Shown here one piece after another: positions 25,076 through 32,455 of a DNA stretch of 42,115 nt (its first letter is position 1; every line of letters starts with the position of its first letter). The stretch is from Sneathiellales bacterium. GTDB taxonomy: Bacteria; Pseudomonadota; Alphaproteobacteria; JANQFL01. Position numbers and translations under genes: made by a program. A model generated the notes under the pieces. The model saw only the letters and a list, made by a program, of their open reading frames with translations, had not been told where the DNA came from and ran no database searches. The DNA is taken from assembly GCA_028277845.1 (NCBI GenBank), contig JANQFL010000057.1, positions 1 through 42,115 on the forward strand, given 5' to 3'.

Positions 25076-27157
25076 ATGCTTATCGTCCATGAGTTGCCGC
25101 GGCGTATCCGGTTACGGGCCGCCAGCTCATTCGATGCCCGGCTGCACGACGATTTCGTACGGCACTTGCCCGAACATATCGGCGGCATCCGGTCCGTGCG
25201 GGCGAACCCGTCCGCGCGCAGCCTGATCGTCACGTACAACGGTTCACCGGATACCCGCGCCGCGCTGTTGAACCATATCGCAGAAACGCCGCCCGACTTG
25301 CGGCCGCGCTACGCCGAGCCGAGCGAGACGCAACGCCATCTGCGTCAGACGCTGGTCTCTACCGCCGTCTTCGCCGGAAGTTTCGTGTTGCCTCCAAGCG
25401 TGCGCATGGCACTGGCGATAGGGGTCGTCGGGCCGACGATCGTGCATGGCATCGATGCCTTGTTCCGGCGCGGTCTGTGCGTCGAGGCTCTCGACTCGGC
25501 AGCCCTGAGCATCGCCCTGTTGCGGGGCGAACCGGCGACGGCCGCCGCCACCATGGCCCTGGTGCATTTGGGTGAATACCTGGAGGCCACCACCGACCGG
25601 TCGTCCACCGACCTGCTGCGCCACATGCTGGCCAAGCCGCCCGGCAAAGCGTGGGTCGAGGATGCGGACGGCGCGCTCACCGAAATCCCGGCCGACGAAA
25701 TTGACATCGACGACATCGTCGTGGTCGGCCCTGGTGACATGATTCCGGTCGACGGCCAGGTGGTCAGCGGCACCGCCACGGTCAACGATGCCATGATCAC
25801 CGGCGAGAGCGTGCCGGCGGACCGCGAGGCCGGGCACCGTGTGCTGGCCGGCGGCGTGCTGGAAGACGGCCGCCTGCGTGTGCGCGCCGTGCGGGTCGGA
25901 AGCGCCACCACCACCGCCCGGATCGCCGAATTCATCGAGGCGGCGCTCGAAACCAAACCGGACATCCAGTCGAGCGCCGAGCGCCTGGCCGACCAGCGCA
26001 TCCTGTTCACCGTCGGCCTCGCCGCCCTGACCTTTCTGTTCACCGGCGACCTCAACCGCCTAGCCTCGGTGTTCCTGGTCGACTATTCCTGCGCCCTCAA
26101 ACTGGGGGCGCCGGTGGCCATCAAGTCGGCGCTGTATCACGGCGCCAAGGGCGGCGCCCTGATCAAGGGCGGCCGCGGCATCGAGGGATTGGCCAAGGTC
26201 GACACGGTGGTGTTCGATAAGACCGGCACCCTGACCCACGGGTCGCTGGACGTCACCGATGTCATTCCGATCGACGGTTCGGACAGCCAGGAGAAGCTGC
26301 TGGCCCTGCTGGCCTCGCTGGAAGAGCACGCCAACCACCCTGTGGCCGACGCCATCGTCCAGGAGGCCCAGCGCAAGCAGCTGACCCACGTGCATCACGA
26401 CGAGGTGGATTTCATCGTTGCCCACGGCCTGATCAGCGAGGTGGACGGCGCCCGGGTCGTGGTCGGCAGCCGGCATTTTCTCGAAGAACACGAACAGGTG
26501 CCCTATGCGGCGTTCGAGGAGGACGCCCGGCGGCTGGAGGCACAAGGCAAGATCCTGCTCTACGCCGCGGTCGACGGTGCGCCCGCCGGTATTGTCGGTC
26601 TGCGCGATCATGCCCGGCCCGACGCCAAGGCGACATTGGCGCGGCTGCGCGAGGCCGGGGTCGGTTCCATGGTATTGCTGACCGGCGACCGGGCGCCGAA
26701 AGCACACGCCCTGGCCGGGGACCTGGGCCTGGACCGGGTGTTCGCCGACTGCAAGCCCGAGGAAAAGGCGGCGATCGTGCAATCCCTGCAGGAAGAAGGC
26801 CGCACTGTGGCGTTCGTCGGCGACGGCGTCAACGACGCCCCGGCGCTGGTCGCCGCCGACGTCGGCATCGCCATGCCCCGTGGCGCCGACCTGGCGCGGG
26901 CCAGCGCCGACGTGGTCCTGCTGCGCGACGAGATCGCCGGTGTCGCCGACAGCCGGGAACTGGCCGACAACACCATCCGGCTGATCCGTTCGAACTTCCG
27001 CCTGGCGGTCGTGCTGAACACGCTGTTGTTCGTCGGCGCCGTCACCGGATACGCCTCGCCGGTGACCGCCGCCGTCACCCACAACAGCGTCACCATCGGC
27101 ACCCTGGTCCGTGCGTTGATCGGCCCTCGGCCGTCCAAGCGGCCGAATTCGGAATAA
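25076..27157 (+). CDS. P1B-type metal ATPase with YSC in place of CPC (FezB-like)
   Basis: Metal-transporting P-type ATPase, 693 residues. The N-terminus is an HMA-like domain without Cys but with the Arg-rich LPRRIRLR (7-14). Actuator TGES is at 242-245, phosphorylation motif DKTGT at 381-385, the P1B HP pair at 421-422 and GDGVND at 582-587; THNS near 668 lies in the last helix. The transmembrane motif is YSC (337-339) in VDYSCALKLGAP, not CPC. This sets it apart from Cu and Zn exporters and fits the P1B-6 subgroup that includes ferrosome FezB, as I recall it. Flanking Cys-less HMA-like genes support an iron-related role. The ferrosome link is inferred, not proven. Confidence 0.85.
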   Translation: MLIVHELPRRIRLRAASSFDARLHDDFVRHLPEHIGGIRSVRANPSARSLIVTYNGSPDTRAALLNHIAETPPDLRPRYAEPSETQRHLRQTLVSTAVFAGSFVLPPSVRMALAIGVVGPTIVHGIDALFRRGLCVEALDSAALSIALLRGEPATAAATMALVHLGEYLEATTDRSSTDLLRHMLAKPPGKAWVEDADGALTEIPADEIDIDDIVVVGPGDMIPVDGQVVSGTATVNDAMITGESVPADREAGHRVLAGGVLEDGRLRVRAVRVGSATTTARIAEFIEAALETKPDIQSSAERLADQRILFTVGLAALTFLFTGDLNRLASVFLVDYSCALKLGAPVAIKSALYHGAKGGALIKGGRGIEGLAKVDTVVFDKTGTLTHGSLDVTDVIPIDGSDSQEKLLALLASLEEHANHPVADAIVQEAQRKQLTHVHHDEVDFIVAHGLISEVDGARVVVGSRHFLEEHEQVPYAAFEEDARRLEAQGKILLYAAVDGAPAGIVGLRDHARPDAKATLARLREAGVGSMVLLTGDRAPKAHALAGDLGLDRVFADCKPEEKAAIVQSLQEEGRTVAFVGDGVNDAPALVAADVGIAMPRGADLARASADVVLLRDEIAGVADSRELADNTIRLIRSNFRLAVVLNTLLFVGAVTGYASPVTAAVTHNSVTIGTLVRALIGPRPSKRPNSE

Positions 27158-27206
27158 ATTCCCTTGAAATCCGCGTCGGTGGGTCAACGAGAATCGATCT
27201 CGCCCG

Positions 27207-27235
27207 TTGCGAATGCTTCTCATTAAAACTATAAT
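27207..27235 (+). promoter_or_regulatory. Promoter with Fur-like box between -35 and -10
   Basis: TTGCGA (27207-27212), 17 bases, then a perfect TATAAT (27230-27235). Within the spacer, 27208-27222 reads TGCGAATGCTTCTCA, a 7-1-7 imperfect palindrome resembling the Fur/Irr consensus TGATAAT-N-ATTATCA. A repressor there would block RNA polymerase. The promoter would drive the HMA-like gene at 27272. Confidence 0.5.
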
Positions 27236-27271
27236 GTAGGGATATTCTGCAATCGCTCGAGAGCCGTTTCC

Positions 27272-27664
27272 ATGGGTTACAGCGCACATCATGTCAGGGG
27301 CCGCATCCGCTACAAAATTCCCGGCCTGCGGGACAGCGAAACGTTGGCCCACGACATTCATCGTGCCCTGCAGGAACTGGACGGCATCCGCCGGGTGGAA
27401 ATCCGTCCGTCGTCCAACTCGTTGATCGTGCACTACGACCCGGACCGGATCGACGACGAGCAGGTGGCCGCGCACTTGGGAACCCGGTCGCGGCGAGAAG
27501 CCCGCCCGCATCCGGTGGACCGTATTCTCTCGGACGATGCGCTGACCGGCAATCTCAGCCACTACGGCGCGGTGTTCGGACGCGCGGCGTTCAAGGTGGC
27601 CCTGCAACAGGCGGTGACCGGCGGCCTCAACTCCATCGTCCGCACGGCGTTGGTCCGCGGCTGA
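27272..27664 (+). CDS. Cys-less HMA-like protein, last gene of the metal locus
   Basis: 130 residues. It begins YSAHHVRGRIRYKIPGLRD and continues with GIRRVEIRPSSNSLIVHYDP, a ferredoxin-like HMA_2 fold with no CxxC. The R-G-R-I-R motif mirrors the ATPase N-terminus and the gene at 23867. The C-terminal third (AAFKVALQQAVTGGLNSIV) is hydrophobic enough to contact a membrane. It lies 114 bases after the ATPase behind its own candidate iron-responsive promoter. In ferrosome clusters a small protein of this kind is a known companion, as I recall; direct evidence here is only motif and context. Confidence 0.72.
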   Translation: MGYSAHHVRGRIRYKIPGLRDSETLAHDIHRALQELDGIRRVEIRPSSNSLIVHYDPDRIDDEQVAAHLGTRSRREARPHPVDRILSDDALTGNLSHYGAVFGRAAFKVALQQAVTGGLNSIVRTALVRG

Positions 27665-27733
27665 CCCGCCGGCGGCGGCACACGGAATTCATATCGATTG
27701 AAGGTACCCGTCGGGCGTTGGCCGGACGGCAGC

Positions 27734-28072
27734 CTATTGGGTACCCGGCTGACGCGCGCCCATCTTGCGCCGCGCGGATGGCCGCGGGCTTTTTTCAGCC
27801 GGTTTCGATGTCCTGTTGTTGGCCAGTCGGGCGTATTTGGCCTGCTGGGATGCATGCCACAACGACAGTCCGATCAAGGCGGCCCCGGCGCCCAGATGGG
27901 TGGTTTTCCAACCCTTGCCGCGCACCAGTCCGGTATAGAGCAGGGTACTCATGGCGGCGACCATGCCGCCGATGGTCAATGTCGTGTTATTGAGCGGGTT
28001 TTTACTGCGTTTGGCCATGGACGAAATCGAACCGGGTTCTTCAACGGATATCGGCTGGGTTTGCGCGGGCAT
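27734..28072 (-). CDS. Small two-TM membrane protein with basic tail
   Basis: Up to 112 residues, or 94 if ATG 28018 (MAKRSKNPLN) is used; neither start has a clear ribosome site. Two hydrophobic segments, TLTIGGMVAAMSTLLYTGLV and HLGAGAALIGLSLWHA, are followed by a Lys/Arg/Pro-rich tail (KPAEKSPRPSARRKMG). The tail recalls that of the protein at 24225. It converges on the HMA-like gene and could belong to the same metal-handling system, but I do not recognise the family. Confidence 0.6.
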   Translation of the reverse strand: MPAQTQPISVEEPGSISSMAKRSKNPLNNTTLTIGGMVAAMSTLLYTGLVRGKGWKTTHLGAGAALIGLSLWHASQQAKYARLANNRTSKPAEKSPRPSARRKMGARQPGTQ

Positions 28073-28131
28073 ATAGCCGCGTCACACCGGTCTTGGCGAG
28101 CGATTTCTGCCGGCCGGCAGCCGTAACCGTC

Positions 28132-28167
28132 AAAAAAGATAATGGGCCCCGTGAGACTACCGGGGCC
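28132..28167 (-). terminator. Terminator at the 3' end of the candidate RNA
   Basis: Leftward, the 7-bp stem GGCCCCG/CGGGGCC (28145-28151 with 28161-28167) is followed by CATTATC and six T residues (28137-28132). The T run is offset from the stem by seven bases but the intervening bases are AT-rich. Confidence 0.65.
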
Positions 28168-28630
28168 GGTGAGCGGTCTTTCGCGCAGCGTACCGGAAGG
28201 TTGCGCCTTCCGTTACTGTCGTGTCCACCGTCCTTCCGAACGGTATCCGCCCGACACTGGCGGCTTGGGCCGCCACGCCTTAGCGGACAATGCTTCTCCT
28301 GGCTTTCCGGCCGTGCTGGAGTGCGCGCTCCAATGCGGTTGGTCCGTCCAGAAACCTCCTCCGCTTGCCAATACTCCGCCCAACGCGCGATCACCGGCGG
28401 GGCTATCACCCCCCTTTTCGGCACCGTCTTTCAGGGACCTTATCCATTGCGGACCGGTTCGTTGTTCGGCCTACCTCCGTCGTTCGAAGGTCCCTCACGG
28501 GATAGGCTGCGGCCTGCTTGAACGGACCCTTGCGGGCGGTGCTGCGTAGGCTTCACACCTTTGCGACGGTTACCCGCCGTTATCCTGCGATCTCAAGCGA
28601 CCGGGCCACGGAAGGTATGGATGGCTGCAC
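28132..28630 (-). ncRNA. Candidate long structured RNA, family not recognised
   Basis: About 500 bases without a convincing protein gene but packed with stems. They include CGGAAGG/CCTTCCG (28194-28212), GGCGG/CCGCC (28259-28274), TGGAG/CTCCA (28317-28332), ACGG/CCGT (28566-28580) and a long-range perfect 9-bp pair AGGGACCTT/AAGGTCCCT (28433-28441 with 28487-28495). The left end has a stem followed by T residues on the minus strand, so transcription would run leftward. Flanks on both sides are AT-richer. I could not match it to RNase P RNA, tmRNA, 6S RNA, SRP RNA, rRNA or a group II intron domain V. An omega/HEARO-type RNA remains possible. The right border is approximate. Confidence 0.55.
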
Positions 28631-28850
28631 AAAGGATCAACTGCAAATTTACGAAAGCCGCAAAAACGCAACGAAATGAGAAGTTTTGCCCGTTATGATT
28701 TAGAAAAGCATGCCGTTGCCACGTCCGGCATGCGGAAAATTTCCCCACCGGAAAACAAGTGCGACCTGTGAACAGCGATTTTGCTACTGTGCGGATCCGC
28801 ATATGGGCGGTTGCACGAACTTGTTATCCGATCACGTCAAGGACATCAGT

Positions 28851-29717
28851 GTGGATTCATCGTCGACATCGCCGACCGTGTACTGGGTGGTGGGCAGCGG
28901 CACCAATGTGGGCAAAACCACCATCGCCGCGACGTTGATCACCGCATTGAACGCGGCCGGCACGCGGACGGCCGGTTTCAAGCCGTTCGCCGGCGGCCGC
29001 CTGCAAGGCCTGATCGATTTCATGCTCGCCCACTATCCCGGCGCGTCGTCCGGACTGTTCGGTCAGGATGGCCTGGCGCTGACCGAGGCGTCGCCGTTGA
29101 CGGACGAGAGCCTGGTCGACCTGGTCGCGCCGGTGCAAATGCTTTCCTACCCGACCTGGCGCAACATCGTGCTCATGCGCACCGGTTCGGGCGTGTTGAA
29201 CAACGTGGACTATCTGTGCAGCGCCCAAGGCGCGCAACTGCGGCACCGCCCGGACATCAAGGACTTGATCGCCAGGACGGGCCTGCCGTTCGCGGAGGCC
29301 GCCGTCAAACCCGCCCTGGAGCCGGAACTCGGCGCGCCCGCCACGGGCGACAAGCAGGCGCAAGCGTTTCGGAAGCTGTGTGACATGGGTGCCGAGGCCG
29401 TGGTGTGCGAAGGCGCCGGGGGCTGGCTGCCGGTCTGGCCGGACTGCCCGGCGGTCAACCACCTGGTCTATGTCGCCGACGGCACGGTGACGCTGTTTCC
29501 CGCCCTGGACCGGCATCTGCCGTTCGACCCGAAAAACGTGCTCCGCAACGCGTCGGAACTCCACGGCATGCTGAACCATCCGGGTCGACAAAAGTTTTCC
29601 AACCCGCTTTACCTGGTCGAATCGGACCGCCGTGCGGCGATGGCGTTGCAGATCATTCAGTCGTTGCTCGCGCGTACGGGACTCGTGGAATCGGCGACTC
29701 CATCCGACGGCCAATGA
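28851..29717 (+). CDS. BioD-like P-loop ATPase of unknown substrate
   Basis: 288 residues from GTG 28851, chosen because AAGGA lies eight bases upstream; in-frame ATGs at 28710 and 28803 are alternatives. Three signatures of the dethiobiotin synthetase fold are present: P-loop SGTNVGKTTIAATL, the Lys segment RTAGFKPFAGG, and VVCEGAGGWLP. The middle region (SYPTWRNIVLMRTGSGVLNN) is unlike true BioD, and no other biotin gene is nearby, so it is probably a paralogue with a different ATP-dependent carboxylation or ligation role. It overlaps the next kinase gene as ATGA, so the two products likely work together. Confidence 0.78.
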   Translation: MDSSSTSPTVYWVVGSGTNVGKTTIAATLITALNAAGTRTAGFKPFAGGRLQGLIDFMLAHYPGASSGLFGQDGLALTEASPLTDESLVDLVAPVQMLSYPTWRNIVLMRTGSGVLNNVDYLCSAQGAQLRHRPDIKDLIARTGLPFAEAAVKPALEPELGAPATGDKQAQAFRKLCDMGAEAVVCEGAGGWLPVWPDCPAVNHLVYVADGTVTLFPALDRHLPFDPKNVLRNASELHGMLNHPGRQKFSNPLYLVESDRRAAMALQIIQSLLARTGLVESATPSDGQ

Positions 29718-30253
29718 CGGCGTTCACGTTCCCTCTGCTCGTCATCAGCGGGCCCGTCGGCGTCGGCAAGACCACCGTGGGACAGGAAATCAGCAACCGG
29801 CTGGACCGGCAGGGCGTACCCCACACATTCATCGACCTGGATGCCCTCACGCAGACCTATCCGCGGCCGGCCGGCGATCCCTATGGCTACCGCCTGGCCT
29901 TCGCCAACCTGCAGGCCGTACGGGCCAATGGCGTCGCGGCGGGATCGCGCAACCTGATCGTCTCCCGCGTCGTCGAGGACCGATCTCAATACGAGGCCCT
30001 TCAAGCCGCCTTGCCGGGTGGCGTCCCGACGATCTGCCGGCTCATGGCCAGCGAAGCGGTCCTGCTGGACCGGGTACGCAAGCGCGAGCTCGGCGCCGGT
30101 CTCGGCTGGCATGAACGGCGCGCCCTGGAACTTGCCGGCCGGTTGCGGCAATCGGGCCCGGCGGACGTCGTCATCGACACGGACAGCCGCAAGCCCGCCG
30201 ACATCGCCGAGGCGTTGGTGGCGAAGGTGACGTGGGTCGATACTCCCGCCTAA
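29714..30253 (+). CDS. P-loop nucleotide kinase-like protein
   Basis: 179 residues. Walker A is GPVGVGKTTVGQEI, then HTFIDLDALTQTYPRP with an acidic pair typical of small-molecule kinases (AAA_33, adenylylsulfate kinase or gluconate kinase type). RKRELGAGLGWHERRALELA resembles a lid region, and VVIDTDSRKPADIAEALV is the usual C-terminal motif. The start overlaps the preceding stop as ATGA. The partner is a BioD-like ATPase. The substrate is unknown. Confidence 0.82.
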   Translation: MTAFTFPLLVISGPVGVGKTTVGQEISNRLDRQGVPHTFIDLDALTQTYPRPAGDPYGYRLAFANLQAVRANGVAAGSRNLIVSRVVEDRSQYEALQAALPGGVPTICRLMASEAVLLDRVRKRELGAGLGWHERRALELAGRLRQSGPADVVIDTDSRKPADIAEALVAKVTWVDTPA

Positions 30254-30270
30254 ACGAGCCGAAGCACCGC

Positions 30271-31017
30271 TTATTGCCGGCCGAACGAACCCGTGCGCAG
30301 GAAGGTCATGGTGTATTTGGCGACGGCCTTGTCGTAGCGCAGGGCGGCATGACCGGCGTTGACGATGGCGAAATCGGCCATGCCGTCGATCCGGGTCGAT
30401 TCGACCGTGACCAGGCCGTCATCCTCGCCGGGCAGCAGGTCCTCGTTGACCCGTCCGTTGCGCACGCCGGCAATGACACCGACCGGGTAATCGGGCTCAC
30501 CGATCGTACCGGGAAAGCTGTCCGGTGACGTCCCCAGGCCGCGCGCCATCGGGCCGAGAACCCGGAACCACCACTTGTGGCCCAGATTGTCGACGATTTC
30601 CGATCCAGTGTTGGGCGTGCCGATCAGCACGACACGGCCCAGGTTGGCGATCCTGTGCTCCGCCAGGTAGGCGCGGATCAACAGTCCACCCAACGAATGG
30701 CCGACGAAGTGCACATTGGGTGACGTGCCGTGGCAACAGGCGGCAATCTGTCCCGCGATGTCGTCCAGAATCTCTTCCGGCGTCTGCCGCAACGAACTAT
30801 AGCCCACCCGCGCGACGCGGTAGCCCGCCTCCTCGATCCGCGACGCCAGCAGCCACATGGCGGACTTGCTGCGGCCCAGGCCATGAACGACGACGACGAT
30901 ATCCCGCTCCGACGCTGACGCGTCAGCGGCTCCCAGATTGTCTACGCCAAGCGCCGTCCACACGGCGGTCCAGGTCAGGACGCCGGTCACCAGGACTGCA
31001 AGGACGGCTTTTCGCAT
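30271..31017 (-). CDS. Secreted or membrane-anchored alpha/beta hydrolase (lipase-like)
   Basis: About 248 residues from ATG 31017 (MRKAVLAVLVTGVL), which gives a good signal peptide or anchor; the longer start at 31107 would bury it. HGLGRSKSAMW forms the oxyanion region, GHSLGG holds the nucleophile Ser, EDDGLVTVES the acid and NAGHAAL the His. TPNTGSEIVDNLG is typical of PGAP1/lecithin-acyltransferase-like lipases. A periplasmic ester or lipid hydrolase is expected. It converges with the kinase gene to its left. Confidence 0.87.
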   Translation of the reverse strand: MRKAVLAVLVTGVLTWTAVWTALGVDNLGAADASASERDIVVVVHGLGRSKSAMWLLASRIEEAGYRVARVGYSSLRQTPEEILDDIAGQIAACCHGTSPNVHFVGHSLGGLLIRAYLAEHRIANLGRVVLIGTPNTGSEIVDNLGHKWWFRVLGPMARGLGTSPDSFPGTIGEPDYPVGVIAGVRNGRVNEDLLPGEDDGLVTVESTRIDGMADFAIVNAGHAALRYDKAVAKYTMTFLRTGSFGRQ

Positions 31018-31143
31018 AAGGACGGTTCTCTCCGGCTTTCCGTCAACGAGCCGCATTCGGCTCGAAAGGCTATTGATATAGGTGGTTAGCACGGTGCACG
31101 TCTTCAATGATCGGCGAATTCCGTTTCCGCCGCGCCGCCGCTC

Positions 31144-31686
31144 CTAGACCGGCTCGAGCGGGTTGTGCGGTGCCGGCGGCAGCGTCACATCGACGGCATC
31201 GCCTTTGCTCACCGGGCCGCCCGTGCGCACCACCGCCATCACGCCCGCCTTGCGGATCAGGTTGCCCGCGGCGTCACGGTCGAGCACGGCGCGCATGAGG
31301 CCGGGCTGGAAATCGTCCAGTTGCTTGCAGGGATTGCGCAGTCCGGTGATTTCGACGGTGGCCTCGTCGCCAAGGCATAGAAGAGTCCCTCTCGGCAGAG
31401 CCGGCAGGTCGATGCCCTGAGTGGTGACGTTCTCGCCCAGGTCGCCTGATTTCACATCGAATCCCTTGTCCCGCAGTTCATCGAACAGTTCGGCGTGGAT
31501 CAGATGCACCTGACGCAGGTTCGGCTGACTCGGATCGGCCTTGACCCGCGAGCGGTGCTTGACCGTCTCGCCGGCGTGGGCATCCCCGTGCACGCCGATG
31601 CCGGCGATCAGGTCTATGCTCTCCCGGTTCTGCTTGTGGAAGGCGTGGCGGCTGCTGGCGCTCACGGCAAGAACGGTGCCGGTCAT
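31144..31686 (-). CDS. MOSC domain protein
   Basis: 180 residues from ATG 31686 with AAAGGAG six bases upstream. GIGVHGDAHAGETVKHRS and SGDLGENVTTQGIDL, then ITGLRNPCKQLDDFQPG with the conserved Cys, identify a MOSC (molybdenum cofactor sulfurase C-terminal) domain similar to YiiM. Such proteins bind molybdenum cofactor and act on N-hydroxylated or thiol substrates. It is divergent from a TetR gene, 152 bases apart, which may regulate it. Confidence 0.92.
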   Translation of the reverse strand: MTGTVLAVSASSRHAFHKQNRESIDLIAGIGVHGDAHAGETVKHRSRVKADPSQPNLRQVHLIHAELFDELRDKGFDVKSGDLGENVTTQGIDLPALPRGTLLCLGDEATVEITGLRNPCKQLDDFQPGLMRAVLDRDAAGNLIRKAGVMAVVRTGGPVSKGDAVDVTLPPAPHNPLEPV

Positions 31687-31802
31687 GGAAACTCCTTTGT
31701 GTAGACGGCGGCGGAGCCGCCTTTTTACCCCACGGGTCGGCATCATCCATAGATCGCGCAGGTGACAGTTTTGTACCGATGCGATGCGATGACTAAACAT
31801 AT

Positions 31803-31830
31803 TTGACATTAATTGTATTTTTTGTAAAAT
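31803..31830 (+). promoter_or_regulatory. Near-consensus promoter of the TetR gene, close to its start
   Basis: TTGACA (31803-31808), 16 bases, then TAAAAT (31825-31830). Transcription would begin about 31836-31837 and the TetR ATG is at 31839, so the message is leaderless or nearly so. The stretch also holds TTTGACA and TGTAAAA as inverted half-sites that could bind the regulator itself. Confidence 0.65.
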
Positions 31831-31838
31831 CTCGATCC

Positions 31839-32399
31839 ATGAACACCCCATCCACACACATGAACGTGCTCACGGTTTTCGCCCGTTACGGTTTCCGCAA
31901 GTCCTCGATGGAGGACTTGGCGAAGGCGGCCGATGTGTCGCGGCAAACCCTTTACAACCGCTTCCGTAGCAAGGAGGCGGTGCTGGACTGGGCCGTCGAA
32001 GGTGTGGCGGTCGACCTGAGAAACCGGGCCTTCGCCGCCCTCGATGACCGCACCCTGCCGGTCGACGCCTGCCTGACGGAGGCGTTCAGCCGCTGGATCG
32101 GCGACTTGGTGCCGCTGTTGCACAGTTCACCGCACGCGTCGGAAATCATGGACATGGGGTCGGAGTCGCTGCGCCAGGCAGGCATCGACATGCATGCCGA
32201 GGTCGAAAAGGTGGTCACGCAGACCCTGCTGGACCGCGGCGTCTACGCGACGGCGGGCGAAGCGGCGGAGATGACCTTCGTCCTGCTCGTCGCGTCCAAG
32301 GGCCTGATGTTGAAGAGCCAGACCCTGGACGAATTCGAAACCGGCATGGCGCGGGTCGTCGGCACCGTGCTGCAGCGCACGCATAGCGGCACCCGCTGA
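31839..32399 (+). CDS. TetR-family transcriptional regulator
   Basis: 186 residues. The N-terminal helix-turn-helix reads FRKSSMEDLAKAADVSRQTL followed by YNRFRSKEAVLDW. The C-terminal helices form the ligand and dimer domain, with no recognisable ligand motif. ATG 31839 lies within a few bases of the predicted transcription start and no ribosome site is possible, consistent with leaderless translation. It is divergent from the MOSC gene and upstream of the metallophosphoesterase, either of which may be its target. Autorepression is likely. Confidence 0.9.
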   Translation: MNTPSTHMNVLTVFARYGFRKSSMEDLAKAADVSRQTLYNRFRSKEAVLDWAVEGVAVDLRNRAFAALDDRTLPVDACLTEAFSRWIGDLVPLLHSSPHASEIMDMGSESLRQAGIDMHAEVEKVVTQTLLDRGVYATAGEAAEMTFVLLVASKGLMLKSQTLDEFETGMARVVGTVLQRTHSGTR

Positions 32400-32455
32400 A
32401 CGGCGCCCATCCAACCATCCCGGTATCCTCCCGCAACCACAAGGATCCCCCACTT

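Noticed and set aside
27698-28126. Plus-strand frames opposite the two-TM protein
   Set aside because: They lack ribosome sites and look like shadows, whereas the minus frame has two clear membrane helices and a basic tail.
28093-28549. Overlapping plus-strand frames of 128-142 codons in the candidate RNA region
   Set aside because: Translations are Pro/Ser/Arg-rich without domain features, and the DNA is dominated by stem-loops and a minus-strand terminator.
28132-28630. RNase P RNA, tmRNA, 6S RNA, rRNA fragment or cobalamin riboswitch
   Set aside because: The conserved core strings I looked for were absent. AGCCAGGAGA alone resembles a cobalamin element, but no B12 box context or downstream gene fits.
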